A stretch of DNA of 64,000 nucleotides from CALDTK01 sp963837005 (GCA_963837005.1 CAWIMC010000001.1:620001-684000), one strand, 5' to 3'; counted from the first letter of the stretch, positions 33,625 to 42,273 are shown. Notes: generated by a model from the sequence alone, not told the origin. Translations and numbers: made by a program.

Positions 33625-34362
33625 TTAAACTACCATGTCTGCACGGACATAGCGGCGCAGTCCTGGCTTTGACCGCTGTGCCCCGGCGACCATGGCCCTG
33701 GCTACAGCCCCGGCTGCTATCCCTTGAAAGCTCGCTTCTCGGGCTATGCCTAGCTTCGCTAAGCCCCCGAGCATTGCAGCCCCGACGCGCTCTCCGAGTC
33801 TAGTCTCGTCCCGTGATCCGATCAGCAAACTGGGCTGGTAGAGGTGAACCGCCCAGAACGGGAGTACGCTAACCGCCAGTTCTAGTTCGCCCTTCGCCTT
33901 GGAGTAGGCTAGGTATGACCGCGGGTCTGCACCGAGAGCACTTACGAGGCTATACTGGTCGTAATTGAGCTGTGCAGCTGTTTTGGCGAAAGCCGTATTT
34001 ATGCCTAGGTCCACGAACCGAAAGGCTGAGAGAGATCCCGCAGTTGCGCGTGTGGTCCCCAGGCAGGAGAAGAAATCATCGCCTTTCGGCAAAACCTGCT
34101 GCACAGCGACGCACATCTCCTCCTCCGTATCGTGCGCCGGCCAGGCAGCTCGGAAGGCGTCGAGCTTGGGCATACTTCGCCATTCGACCTTTTTGGAGAG
34201 GGAACCCGGTCGAGGGCCACGAGCCAGGACGTTAACCTGCACATAAGCAGCACTTCGGTCGAGCAGCCGCACGAGCTCGCTACCAATGAGGCCTGTGGCC
34301 CCTATGACGGTAGCATGTTTATTGGTGAGTCGCAGCTCGAGACCTGAGGTTTGAGGCGTCAT
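33625..34362 (-). CDS. NAD(P)-binding epimerase-like protein (HTATIP2/TIP30-like atypical SDR)
   Basis: A 245-residue Rossmann-fold protein. The cofactor motif is ATVIGATGLIGSELVRLLDR (GxxGxxG) near the N-terminus; FFSCLGTTRATAGSLSAFRFVD, YSLVSALGADPRSYLAYSKAKGELE (a YxxxK active-site pair) and VHLYQPSLLIGSRDETRLGER match atypical SDRs of the oxidoreductase HTATIP2 group. Substrate is unknown. Its stop lies 10 nt past an in-line Lrp gene on the same strand, so the two could be co-transcribed. Confidence 0.82.
   Translation of the reverse strand: MTPQTSGLELRLTNKHATVIGATGLIGSELVRLLDRSAAYVQVNVLARGPRPGSLSKKVEWRSMPKLDAFRAAWPAHDTEEEMCVAVQQVLPKGDDFFSCLGTTRATAGSLSAFRFVDLGINTAFAKTAAQLNYDQYSLVSALGADPRSYLAYSKAKGELELAVSVLPFWAVHLYQPSLLIGSRDETRLGERVGAAMLGGLAKLGIAREASFQGIAAGAVARAMVAGAQRSKPGLRRYVRADMVV
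33980..33994 (+). repeat. GNRA-hairpin repeat
   Basis: Stem GGC/GCC, loop GAAA. Inside the TIP30-like gene, antisense (gene reads AFAKT). Confidence 0.8.
34081..34095 (-). repeat. GNRA-hairpin repeat
   Basis: Stem GCC/GGC, loop GAAA, preceded by CAG. Same gene as the copy at 33980 but sense (encodes QVLPKGDD). The two face each other across 86 bp. Confidence 0.8.
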
Positions 34363-34371
34363 CTCAAGCTT

Positions 34372-34863
34372 TTATTCCTTCGCGACAGCGTCTTCGCCGT
34401 AGTCGTAAGGCAAGATGCGCGATTGTTTGACGGTGCTGAGGGTCATGAGAGTCTTAAGTCGCTCAATCTCTTCGATTTGGGAAAGTGTCTTGAACAACAG
34501 CTGCTCGTAGGTGGGGATGTCGGCACAGATCGTCTTGAGCAGGAAGTCCGCCTCACCGGTGATGATGTAGCACTCGACGATCTCGTCGATGTGTTCGATC
34601 TTCTTGAGAAAGTCCGGGAGGGCGTTCTCGCGCTTCCATGCCAAGCTCACGAGCACGAACGTTTGCACGTCGAGTCCCATGGCACTCGGCTTCACAACAG
34701 CATGGTAGCTCTCGATGATGTCGTTCTGCTCGAGCTTTTTGACGCGTTCGAGCGTAGGGGCCGCACTCAGGCCTATGCGTTTGCTTAGGTCGAGGTTGGT
34801 AATTTTAGAGTTTTCTTGCAGAATTTTTAGTATCCGCAAGTCGGTTTTATCGAGCTTTTCCAT
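34372..34863 (-). CDS. Lrp/AsnC-family transcriptional regulator
   Basis: A 163-residue feast/famine regulator. The N-terminal winged helix-turn-helix is DKTDLRILKILQENSKITNL, then DLSKRIGLSAAPTLERVKKL. The C-terminal RAM ligand-binding domain contains VQTFVLVSLAWKRENALPDF, IVECYIITGEADFLLKTICA and YEQLLFKTLSQIEEIERLKT. Start 34863 (MEKLDKTDLRIL) is preferred over 34947. A TACCTTGG -7-like box is at 34898-34905. Effector and targets are unknown. Confidence 0.92.
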   Translation of the reverse strand: MEKLDKTDLRILKILQENSKITNLDLSKRIGLSAAPTLERVKKLEQNDIIESYHAVVKPSAMGLDVQTFVLVSLAWKRENALPDFLKKIEHIDEIVECYIITGEADFLLKTICADIPTYEQLLFKTLSQIEEIERLKTLMTLSTVKQSRILPYDYGEDAVAKE

Positions 34864-34976
34864 ACGATGTGGCGAGGATACGCCATTATCTGCGGCCAAG
34901 GTAGCGACTGCGCCCCTGACTACGTTCGAAAGTTTCAACGACTGCAAGTCCGGGCGAATACAGCGACCTTTGACGC

Positions 34977-36227
34977 ATGTTCGACCTCATCGTCGTCGGC
35001 GGGGGCGCAGCCGGATTTTTTGCGGCCATCAGTGCCGGGCGGGCCGCCACACGTCCGCTGCGCACCCTCATCCTTGAGCAAGGACGCGAAGTTCTTCAGA
35101 AGGTCCGCATAAGCGGAGGAGGGCGCTGCAACGTCACACACGCCGAGTTTGACCCCCGTCAACTCGTCACGCACTACCCCCGCGGCCAACGCGAGCTGCG
35201 CGGTGCCTTTAGTCGCTTTGCGCCGGGCGACACGATGGACTGGTTTGAGCGGGCTGGGGTTGCGCTCAAAGTCGAGGCCGACGGTCGAGTCTTCCCTGTG
35301 TCCGATGATTCCGCCTCGATTGTCAACGCCCTCACGCGAGCGGCCCAACAACTGGGTGTCGAGGTGCGGTTGTCCACTAAGGTAGAGTCCGTTAGGCCCG
35401 AGGGTACAGGTTTTGCCGTAAGGCTGAAAAGTGGCGACCGCCTTTCGGCAAAACAACTGGTGCTGGCGACGGGGTCGGCTCCAAGAGCGTACAACTGGCT
35501 GCAGGATTTGAGCCTCCGGACGGTGGCCCCCGTCCCGAGTCTGTTCTCGTTCAATATCAAGCACCCCGAACTTCACGCGCTGATGGGGCTGTCGATGCCG
35601 GATGCGCGCGTGACTTTACCAGGCCTCACGCACGTGACGCAAGGTTCGGTGCTGATCACGCACTGGGGGCTGAGTGGACCGGCAATCTTAAAGCTCAGTG
35701 CACGCGCCGCCATCGAACTTCACGCAGCACAGTACCGGCATCCGCTCACGATCTCCTGGACGGGAGCCGACCTCAACACGCAATTGGCGTATTTGCAGTC
35801 CGGTCGACTGCAGGCCGGGAAGGCGACCCTCCGCTCTGACCTCGCGCTCAGCCTACCGAAGCGCCTGTGGGAGTATCTCGTCGCCCGCGCAGGTCTCCGT
35901 TCCGACCTGCGGTGGGCCGACCTTAACAAGCAGCAGCTTTCAGCACTGAGCCAGACCCTTGCAGCAGATCCCTACCGCATGGAAGGCCAGACGCGATTTA
36001 AGGAAGAATTTGTAACGGCCGGTGGCCTCGACCTCGTCGGTCTCGATTTCAAGACGTTTGCGGTCCGCGGGATTTCCGGGCTCTACGTCGTCGGCGAACT
36101 GCTCAACATTGATGGCGTGACCGGAGGCTTTAACTTCCAAGCGGCCTGGACGGGCGGTTACCTAGCTGGCCAGCAGATCGCTGAGCTGGCAGCTGTTCCA
36201 AATGAACCAGCGGCCTTACTTGAATAA
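34977..36227 (+). CDS. NAD(P)/FAD-dependent oxidoreductase (HI0933/YhiN family)
   Basis: A 416-residue flavoprotein of the HI0933-like/BaiN group. The FAD-binding motif is DLIVVGGGAAGFFAAISAGR, and the second family motif RISGGGRCNVTHAEF follows at about residue 44. Further signatures are KQLVLATGSAPRAYNW, LSGPAILKLSARAA and the C-terminal VTAGGLDLVGLDFKTF with GVTGGFNFQAAWTGGYLAGQ. Physiological substrate is unknown. A GACCTTTG box ends 4 nt before the ATG. The 3' end overlaps the convergent next gene by 12 nt. Confidence 0.9.
   Translation: MFDLIVVGGGAAGFFAAISAGRAATRPLRTLILEQGREVLQKVRISGGGRCNVTHAEFDPRQLVTHYPRGQRELRGAFSRFAPGDTMDWFERAGVALKVEADGRVFPVSDDSASIVNALTRAAQQLGVEVRLSTKVESVRPEGTGFAVRLKSGDRLSAKQLVLATGSAPRAYNWLQDLSLRTVAPVPSLFSFNIKHPELHALMGLSMPDARVTLPGLTHVTQGSVLITHWGLSGPAILKLSARAAIELHAAQYRHPLTISWTGADLNTQLAYLQSGRLQAGKATLRSDLALSLPKRLWEYLVARAGLRSDLRWADLNKQQLSALSQTLAADPYRMEGQTRFKEEFVTAGGLDLVGLDFKTFAVRGISGLYVVGELLNIDGVTGGFNFQAAWTGGYLAGQQIAELAAVPNEPAALLE
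35410..35424 (+). repeat. GNRA-hairpin repeat
   Basis: Stem GCC/GGC, loop GTAA, preceded by CAG. Inside the HI0933-like gene, sense. Confidence 0.75.
35440..35454 (-). repeat. GNRA-hairpin repeat
   Basis: Stem GCC/GGC, loop GAAA. Same gene, antisense; forms an inverted pair with the copy 15 bp upstream (35410-35424), which together could fold as one long hairpin. Confidence 0.8.
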
Positions 36228-37262
36228 GCTGTCGTACTGATTGCCGCTTTCTCCAGCTTTGCGGGGGAGGCGCTCAGCACGCGGAGCGTCGATGTCGAGA
36301 ATGTTGGCATCGTCGTTGGCCTCCCGCAACAGCGAAACCTTCTCGTCAGGGGCGAGCAGCTTTGAAGCCGACTCTTGCTCCCACCGCTCCAGCATGTCCA
36401 TACCCTTGTCCTCGAAGACACCGTTTTGAAGGTCGACGGAGTCCATGAAGGTCGAACTCATCTCCATGAAGCGCTCCATCTCGCCCACCTTGGCGCTCAG
36501 GTCGTCGGCGATCGCCTCGATAGCCTGGTCGTACATGAAGCGGGCGTCCTTATCCTCCCCCATGACCCGAGCGGCAGACTGCATAGCTCCGTGGCTTGCG
36601 CGGATGGCCTTGCGCTCCTGCTCCTTGACTTGCACCTGGTCTCGGACGTCTTCGATAAGTATCTCCCCGTTGCGGTACATCCGATCGAGCACCCGGTAGA
36701 GGATCTCCATTTTCTTGTACAGCTCGGTAAGCTTGACGTTACTGTCCTTGAGACGACCGGCGCGACGAGTTTTGAGGGTGAAAACTTCTGGTTTCTGTTT
36801 CTCGCGCGCCTGAGACGCGATGCGCATGTTAGAGTCGATCTCGCCCTTGTTGACCTTGATGAGTTCGTCGAGTTTGTGCATCTGGCCCCGCAGCTGGTTG
36901 ATCTGCAGATTCATTTTCTTGAGATTGTCTTCGAGGTCATCGACGTAGCTCTTCAAGATGCCAATGGGGTCGATCTTAACGAAGGCCCCGGTAACCCCGC
37001 GCATGGCACTTTTGTAGCCGTACCACATGAGCTGCCGCATTTTAGGATCGAGCACCATAAAGGCCACTCCGAACACGACCGCCGCCGTGGCAGCCATGTA
37101 CAAAGTATTGGCGAGAATGAGCCCCCACGGCAAAGACACAGCGATAAAGGCGAGCAGAGCGAGAATACCGACGGCAAAAATGGCCCCGGTGACGCCCTCG
37201 GGCCTTTTCCAAAACGACTTGTTCTTCTGGTAGCTGCTGGGTAATTGTGGACTCGTGCTCAT
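36216..37262 (-). CDS. Membrane-anchored coiled-coil protein, function unknown
   Basis: A 348-residue protein. Two adjacent N-terminal membrane segments (GAIFAVGILALLAFIAVSLP and LILANTLYMAATAAVVFGVA) are followed by a long, highly charged helical region (YVDDLEDNLKKMNLQINQLR, LTELYKKMEILYRVLDRMYR, DQVQVKEQERKAIRASHGAM) predicted to form coiled coils. The overall plan recalls PspA-like or septum/stress-associated proteins but no family motif was recognised. Start 37262 (MSTSPQLPSSYQ) lies 5 nt downstream of a TACCTTCC box. It is convergent with and overlaps the HI0933-like gene by 12 nt. Confidence 0.7.
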   Translation of the reverse strand: MSTSPQLPSSYQKNKSFWKRPEGVTGAIFAVGILALLAFIAVSLPWGLILANTLYMAATAAVVFGVAFMVLDPKMRQLMWYGYKSAMRGVTGAFVKIDPIGILKSYVDDLEDNLKKMNLQINQLRGQMHKLDELIKVNKGEIDSNMRIASQAREKQKPEVFTLKTRRAGRLKDSNVKLTELYKKMEILYRVLDRMYRNGEILIEDVRDQVQVKEQERKAIRASHGAMQSAARVMGEDKDARFMYDQAIEAIADDLSAKVGEMERFMEMSSTFMDSVDLQNGVFEDKGMDMLERWEQESASKLLAPDEKVSLLREANDDANILDIDAPRAERLPRKAGESGNQYDSLFK

Positions 37263-37367
37263 GGTGGGAAGGTAGATCGACTTAGGCAACGCGATGATGG
37301 AACGTTTGGCTCAATCGCGGCGGGAGGACTCGACGGAGGCGGGTTCCCGCTCGACGGACTGGTCCGC

Positions 37368-37375
37368 TAGCTTTG
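37368..37375 (+). promoter_or_regulatory. -7 box abutting the arcA start
   Basis: TAGCTTTG fits TAnnTTTG and ends 4 nt before the arcA ATG, which would make the mRNA leaderless or nearly so. No strong -33 TTG was seen. Confidence 0.45.
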
Positions 37376-37379
37376 CGGC

Positions 37380-38648
37380 ATGAGTTTGCCAAGCGTGTAC
37401 AATGAAATCGGACGCCTCCGCGAGGTCGTCGTCCACCGGCCAGATGCTGGCATCGCGAGGGTGACGCCGCGGCGCTCCAGCGAGTTACTGTTCGACGACA
37501 TCGTCTTTTTACCGGCGATGATCGACGAGCACGACGTGTTTACGGAGGTGTTGCGGCTCGTCTGCGGAGCCGATCACGTCCTGGAGTATGAGGATTTACT
37601 GGTAGACGCTTTGCAGCACAACCCCCAGGCGCGTGCTCAGCTCATCGAAGAGGTCTGTGCAGAGGCCGGATTGTCGAGCAAGGTCCAACAACACCTCGAT
37701 GGCCTCGAACCGCGTGCTTTAGCTACCGTCTTGGTTACGGGTTTTGCGGAAACGCCGAACCGCGTGTACTTCGACCCTATCCCCAATTTCGTGTTTACCA
37801 GAGATCTCGCGATAGCCGTTGGCGGACACCTCGTTTTGGCGGCAGCCGCTACCGATGCACGTGCGCGCGAGAATGTTCTGGCGACCTTCGTGTTTGCCAA
37901 CCACCCACGGTTCGAGTCGTACAGGGAGGCGGGGCGCATCATCGATCTGAATGACGTCGAGCGATTTGCACCGAGCGTCAGAGGTGAACACGTCCGCATC
38001 GAAGGCGGCGACGTAATGATGCTACACCCGGACTATCTGCTGATTGGTGTGAGCCAACGCACCAACGCGCACTCGGCGACGCTGGTCCGCGAGGCGCTCA
38101 TGGAGGCGAAAGCCGTGAAGAACGTCGTGCTCGTCACCATCCCCGACGATCGGGCCTATATGCACCTCGACACCATATTTACGCAGTTCGACACGCACTA
38201 CTACGCGGCGTATACACCCATCATCGTCGATGGTATAAGCTCACGCGTGGAGGTATTTACGAGCTCGGGGGCCATCCGCCAGTACGTAAGCGTCGCTGAA
38301 TTTGTCCTGAGCGAAATTGATCCCGATGCGGTTTTCATCGCTTGTGGCGGAGGGGAAAGCCCGTACCAAGAGCGCGAGCAGTGGACCGATGCGTGCAACC
38401 TCGTAGCCTTGCGCCCCGGCCTCGCCCTGACGTACGACCGGAATCATGTCACGGCGACGGAGTTTGAACGGCATGGGTACGCTACGCTGCACGCTCGCGA
38501 CTTAATCAGCGGTGCCGCTACCGGGGAACTCGACTTGGATACTTTGACCAAAACGATTGTTCTTTTACCCAGCGCAGAACTCAGTCGCGCCCGCGGTGGG
38601 GGACATTGCATGACCTGTCCGCTACAGCGTGATCCGGTCGGCGTTTAA
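37380..38648 (+). CDS. arcA: Arginine deiminase
   Basis: Hydrolyses arginine to citrulline and ammonia. All hallmark motifs are present in 422 residues: EIGRLREVVVHRPD at the start, PNFVFTRDLAIAVGGHLVLA, IEGGDVMMLHPDYLLIGVSQ, the catalytic His region YMHLDTIFTQFD, and the C-terminal nucleophile loop RGGGHCMTCPLQRD with Cys. No ornithine carbamoyltransferase, carbamate kinase or arginine/ornithine antiporter is adjacent, so it is not in a classical arc operon; it may feed nitrogen catabolism instead. Confidence 0.95.
   Translation: MSLPSVYNEIGRLREVVVHRPDAGIARVTPRRSSELLFDDIVFLPAMIDEHDVFTEVLRLVCGADHVLEYEDLLVDALQHNPQARAQLIEEVCAEAGLSSKVQQHLDGLEPRALATVLVTGFAETPNRVYFDPIPNFVFTRDLAIAVGGHLVLAAAATDARARENVLATFVFANHPRFESYREAGRIIDLNDVERFAPSVRGEHVRIEGGDVMMLHPDYLLIGVSQRTNAHSATLVREALMEAKAVKNVVLVTIPDDRAYMHLDTIFTQFDTHYYAAYTPIIVDGISSRVEVFTSSGAIRQYVSVAEFVLSEIDPDAVFIACGGGESPYQEREQWTDACNLVALRPGLALTYDRNHVTATEFERHGYATLHARDLISGAATGELDLDTLTKTIVLLPSAELSRARGGGHCMTCPLQRDPVGV
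37741..37755 (+). repeat. GNRA-hairpin repeat
   Basis: Stem GCG/CGC, loop GAAA, the only copy with this stem. Inside arcA, sense. A relaxed copy with loop GGCA (stem GGC/GCC) lies at 37833-37847 in the same gene. Confidence 0.7.
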
Positions 38649-38657
38649 ATTACCGCC

Positions 38658-39068
38658 GTGATCCGACACAGCACCAAAAAGCGCGTCCGTTATGGGGAGA
38701 CCGACCAGATGGGCTACCTATACTACGGCAATTACGCCTTATACTATGAGATTGGCCGAGTTGAACTCCTCCGATCGCTGGGGCTAACCTACAGGAGCCT
38801 GGAACTCGATCATGAGATTCTTATGCCGGTCACCGCGATGCAAACGCGCTACGTCCGTCCGGCGCTCTACGACGACCTCGTCGAGATCTGTACGGAGGTA
38901 AGGCGAATGCCAGATCTTGGGATCGTCTTTCATTACGAACTCTTCGGCAGCGCGGGTCATCTACTCAACGGTGCTAGCGTCCGGCTTTGCTTCGTCTCGC
39001 GACAGTCTCATGAGCGTGTGCCTGTTCCGCCGGTACTCATAACTTTACTCCGCCCCTATTTTGGCTAA
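38658..39068 (+). CDS. Acyl-CoA thioesterase, YbgC/4-hydroxybenzoyl-CoA thioesterase family
   Basis: A 136-residue hotdog thioesterase. The active-site motif is VRYGETDQMGYLYYGNYALYYEIGR, in which the Asp-x-x-Gly-x-x-Tyr-x-x-x-Tyr pattern is that of YbgC-like enzymes, with RYVRPALYDDLVEICTEVR completing the fold. A GTG start at 38658 lies 9 nt after the arcA stop. It overlaps the following BrkB-like gene by 8 nt. It probably hydrolyses short-chain or aromatic acyl-CoAs; the substrate is not determinable. Confidence 0.87.
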   Translation: MIRHSTKKRVRYGETDQMGYLYYGNYALYYEIGRVELLRSLGLTYRSLELDHEILMPVTAMQTRYVRPALYDDLVEICTEVRRMPDLGIVFHYELFGSAGHLLNGASVRLCFVSRQSHERVPVPPVLITLLRPYFG

Positions 39069-40023
39069 GCCCCGTTCCTGGATCGAGCGCCGCGTGCGCC
39101 TGCCGAAGTCTTGGCTGCTCTGGACGCAGGTGACGACATTTCGTGGGTTCGCGAAACTGAGTCTCTACGATACGGCGATCTTTCTCATCGAAGAACTTCG
39201 GCAGGACGACCTAATCGCGAAGAGTCAATCGATCGCATTTACGCTGTTTTTAAGTGTGTTCCCAGGGCTGCTAGTTGTTTTCACGCTTTTGCCGCATCTC
39301 CCCATCAGCATAGGGGTCATCGACACCCTCGAAGATTATATCTACAGTGTGTTGCCGGGGCGCTCATCAGAACTCGCCATGGACCTGATCCGCGATATCC
39401 TAGAGAATCCGCGAGGTGGACTGCTCTCCTTTAGTTTCATCCTTGCTCTGTACTTCTCGAGCAACGGTATTTTACGGCTCATGCACGCCTTTGATAAGGC
39501 GAGCTACCGGCACACTTTTTTGGAACGTTCGATGATCAAGACCAGGCTCATTGCCCTGTCGTTGACGGCAGCTCTTAGTGGTCAACTGCTTGTTTCGCTG
39601 GTCTTGATCACCGTCGGTAGCGAGGTGAGCTTATATTTGGAGAGCACTTTCGGGCTTCGGGTCGGTTCACGCTTCCTCATTATTGCTTTGCAGTACCTGC
39701 TGATCGGAGGATTTATCTATGTAGGGATCGCGGTGGTGTTTAGGTACGGCGCAGCTACGGTTCGGCGCTTTCCTTTTTTCACGCCGGGGGCATTTCTCGC
39801 CACGGGCATGATTATGCTTACCTCCTCTGGCTTTGCGATATATGTAAATAATTTGGACTCTATCAACAAGCTCTATGGTTCGATTGGGACCGTGCTCATC
39901 TTCTTGATATGGCTACAACTCAACATCCTTTGGATCCTCATTGGGTACGAGCTAAATGCTGGTATTGCTGTCATGAAGAACGTGCGGACGATGAGCGAGG
40001 TCGATGCGAAAACCTTCACGTGA
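39061..40023 (+). CDS. YihY/virulence factor BrkB-family membrane protein
   Basis: A 320-residue inner-membrane protein with about six membrane segments. Family motifs are LIAKSQSIAFTLFLSVFPGL (first TM region), the central LSFSFILALYFSSNGILRLM with HAFDKASY, and the C-terminal LYGSIGTVLIFLIWLQLNIL with WILIGYELNA. Formerly mis-described as ribonuclease BN; the true function is unknown, perhaps transport. It uses a TTG start inside the end of the thioesterase gene, indicating translational coupling. Confidence 0.9.
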   Translation: MAKPRSWIERRVRLPKSWLLWTQVTTFRGFAKLSLYDTAIFLIEELRQDDLIAKSQSIAFTLFLSVFPGLLVVFTLLPHLPISIGVIDTLEDYIYSVLPGRSSELAMDLIRDILENPRGGLLSFSFILALYFSSNGILRLMHAFDKASYRHTFLERSMIKTRLIALSLTAALSGQLLVSLVLITVGSEVSLYLESTFGLRVGSRFLIIALQYLLIGGFIYVGIAVVFRYGAATVRRFPFFTPGAFLATGMIMLTSSGFAIYVNNLDSINKLYGSIGTVLIFLIWLQLNILWILIGYELNAGIAVMKNVRTMSEVDAKTFT

Positions 40024-40078
40024 GGTATGTTGTGGCCTACATTTTGAATGATGGTGCCCGAACACTACAAACACTAAA

Positions 40079-40603
40079 ATGCTTTTGAATTCTGCGCCCG
40101 ACGAGCGCCCGATAAGCGCTGTAGACCTCAGCGCCTATACCCTAGCCCGAGTGAAAACCTGGATCGGTGGCTACCGTAGCCGACCTGAAGAGTGGACCGA
40201 ACCGCACAATTGGTATCCAGTAGGCGTACCCGACTGGCAGGACAAGATCGTGATTGGCGGATACGGAAAACACAGGTGTCGCGTCACGTCTTCAACCGAG
40301 GATGTGTTGTCAATACATGTCCTGCAACAAGCCAGGCTCGACATTACCAAATACGGGAGCCTTATTATCAACGGGCTGTTTGCAGACCCCTTAGGACTGA
40401 TCTGCGGGTCGGGATTGTCTAACGAAGGAACCGTCGAAATCGCAGGGAGTCTCTCCTTGCGCAACACGAGCTCCGGTGGCGTACTAAACGTGGGGCTCAT
40501 CAGCAACCGCGGCAGAATACTAGCGGATCTTACGGTGACGCAAGACCGATCACGATGGGGTCACTACGTAGAATTGGGCGCGCGAATACACTCTGGCGCC
40601 TAA
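40079..40603 (+). CDS. Orphan beta-helix-like protein related to the giant protein's N-terminus
   Basis: A 174-residue protein. TWIGGYRSRPEEWTEPHNWY followed by GVPDWQDKIVIGG has the W-x-G...NW-x-x-G-x-P pattern also seen right after the signal peptide of the giant secreted protein. It then continues as short beta repeats (LDITKYGSLIINGLF, LSNEGTVEIAGSLSLRNTS, LNVGLISNRGRILADLTVTQ). It lacks a signal peptide and a type IX sorting domain, so export is unclear. It may be a truncated or dispersed copy of an adhesin module. It is followed 44 bp later by the stop of the convergent crp-like gene. Confidence 0.6.
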   Translation: MLLNSAPDERPISAVDLSAYTLARVKTWIGGYRSRPEEWTEPHNWYPVGVPDWQDKIVIGGYGKHRCRVTSSTEDVLSIHVLQQARLDITKYGSLIINGLFADPLGLICGSGLSNEGTVEIAGSLSLRNTSSGGVLNVGLISNRGRILADLTVTQDRSRWGHYVELGARIHSGA

Positions 40604-40647
40604 GCCAGTTCGCACGAATGGCCATGAAGGGCCTGCACCGATTAGCA

Positions 40648-41316
40648 CTACGCCAACGCTGCCATGTCGCGTACGAGAATCTTTCCTCTGTTGAAGTAGA
40701 TCAAGTTGGACTTGCGAAGCTCGTTAAGTACGAGTGTGACCGTCTGCCGTGATGTGCAGGTGATGTTAGCGATGTCCTGGTGCGTGAGGCAGTGACGGAT
40801 GAGGTACTCAAACCCCACCTTTTGGCCGCTCGTCCTCACCGTTTCGTGGAGAAAGTTGATGATACGGGTACGGGCATCGAGCATGACGACACTCGTGAGG
40901 CGGTTTTGCGCCGTTTGCAGTTGCTGGCTGAGGTTTTGGAGGAGTAGTTGGCAGAGGCCAAAATTCTGTCGCATGAGGGACTGAATCTCTGAGACCGGCA
41001 TCTGAAGCACGGTATTCTCCCGGGAAAGGCACTGTGCGAAACCATCGCGCGGACCATTTCCACTGAGGGCAGTTTGCCCGAAAAGAGCGTGGGGCCGGAC
41101 CACTGCCCGGATAATCTCCCGACCGTCGGCGCCGGAATACCCTAGCTTGACCTCACCAGCTACGACGATGTGGATGAACTTGGCTTCTTCACCGAAGCGA
41201 TAAACGAACTCGTACTTTTTGAAGCTACGCTCTTGTGTAACACGGGCGAGGCGAGTAGCCTCTTCGGCGGTGAGCGTAGAGAAGAGAGGATACTCGAGGA
41301 GTTGGGCGCTTTGCAT
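40648..41316 (-). CDS. Crp/Fnr-family transcriptional regulator
   Basis: A 222-residue regulator. The cyclic-nucleotide-binding fold spans about residues 5-120 (FVYRFGEEAKFIHIVVAGEV with KLGYSGADGREIIRAVVRPH), without the RxS phosphate-binding signature of true cAMP receptors. The C-terminal winged helix-turn-helix is LTHQDIANITCTSRQTVTLV, ending LNELRKSNLIYFNRGKILV. No N-terminal cysteine cluster is present, so an FNR-type iron-sulfur sensor is unlikely. Ligand and regulon are unknown. Confidence 0.9.
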   Translation of the reverse strand: MQSAQLLEYPLFSTLTAEEATRLARVTQERSFKKYEFVYRFGEEAKFIHIVVAGEVKLGYSGADGREIIRAVVRPHALFGQTALSGNGPRDGFAQCLSRENTVLQMPVSEIQSLMRQNFGLCQLLLQNLSQQLQTAQNRLTSVVMLDARTRIINFLHETVRTSGQKVGFEYLIRHCLTHQDIANITCTSRQTVTLVLNELRKSNLIYFNRGKILVRDMAALA

Positions 41317-41390
41317 CTGGCGTGTTGTTTTGGTGAAGTGTCGACTCTAAGACACATGCCAAAACCAGATCCCCCTAATCAGGAAAGAAA

Positions 41391-42272
41391 TTATCTCGAA
41401 AGCGTTATCAGCTGGTAGGTAGAGCTGTAACTACCGAACACCCCGGCACCGCCGGAAATGTTGTCCGTCCGCAGGTCAGGGCCAATGGGGGAGGCGCCCC
41501 CAGTCGCGAGACCGCGACTCATATAGTAGGTGTGGTAGGCCTGTGTCACGGTACGAAGTTCGAGAATAGCTACCGGGTACTTCAGATCGACGAGGTCGGC
41601 GAGGTCAAAGGTGAGAGAACCATTGAACCGCGCATCTCTGAAGGCAAAATCACTAAAGTGCCAAGAGCCGTAGAGACTCGGGAGACTAGAGATCGGGGTC
41701 ACCAAGTTCGATCGTAAGGGACGACGCGGTTCGGCCAGTTCGGAATTGGGATGGTCATCGCGCAGCCAGATCAACAGATGGAAGTAGTTGTTCTCGCCAG
41801 TCGGGTCCTCAAAAGCGACCGGGACCTCGATAAGGCCTGTACGCAGAGTGTCTCTAAGTGGTTTGGTCTGCTCAAGAGTATCTAATTGAACCGACGGCGG
41901 CACAGTGGTGACACTTCGGAGGGTCGCAAAGCCAGGCGCATCGAGTTCGAGCGTATACGTCGCAAGCTCTAAGACGTCGAGGCTATCGATGGACAGTACG
42001 GCAGTGGAGTCGGAATACGCCGTCACTCGAAGTTGACCTACCTGCCCAACACTGCTCGTTATCGTACCTGTTGTCCCTTCGAGACCCTCGCTGTCGGTCG
42101 GTTTGCCGAAGCTATCGATAACGCGCACGTCGACACGCACTGCGGCTCCGGCGCGAAGCCGGCTTTCGACTACGATTTGAGCAGGTGCAAGTCCACGCAG
42201 GTCTACCGCCTGCTCGCAACCCTGCCCCGAGAGGGCAAGGACGGAGAGTAGGAGAGTAGGGATCCTTTGCAT
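41391..42272 (-). CDS. DUF4249-family lipoprotein
   Basis: A 293-residue predicted outer-membrane-associated lipoprotein. The signal peptide ends SGQGC (lipobox), then EQAVDLRGLAPAQIVVESRL typical of the DUF4249 N-terminus. Beta-rich sequence with NNYFHLLIWLRD and FSDFAFRDARFNGSLTFDL follows, and then AILELRTVTQAYHTYYMSRG near the C-terminus. DUF4249 genes generally follow STN-type TonB receptors, exactly as here (1-nt gap to the receptor stop). It is probably the surface partner of that receptor for an unknown ligand. Confidence 0.82.
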   Translation of the reverse strand: MQRIPTLLLSVLALSGQGCEQAVDLRGLAPAQIVVESRLRAGAAVRVDVRVIDSFGKPTDSEGLEGTTGTITSSVGQVGQLRVTAYSDSTAVLSIDSLDVLELATYTLELDAPGFATLRSVTTVPPSVQLDTLEQTKPLRDTLRTGLIEVPVAFEDPTGENNYFHLLIWLRDDHPNSELAEPRRPLRSNLVTPISSLPSLYGSWHFSDFAFRDARFNGSLTFDLADLVDLKYPVAILELRTVTQAYHTYYMSRGLATGGASPIGPDLRTDNISGGAGVFGSYSSTYQLITLSR

Positions 42273-42273
42273 T

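Noticed and set aside
39058..39073. TATTTTGGCTAAGCCC as a repeat copy
   Set aside because: Only a 3-nt TAA loop and no GTTTT; it coincides with the TTG start of the BrkB-like gene.
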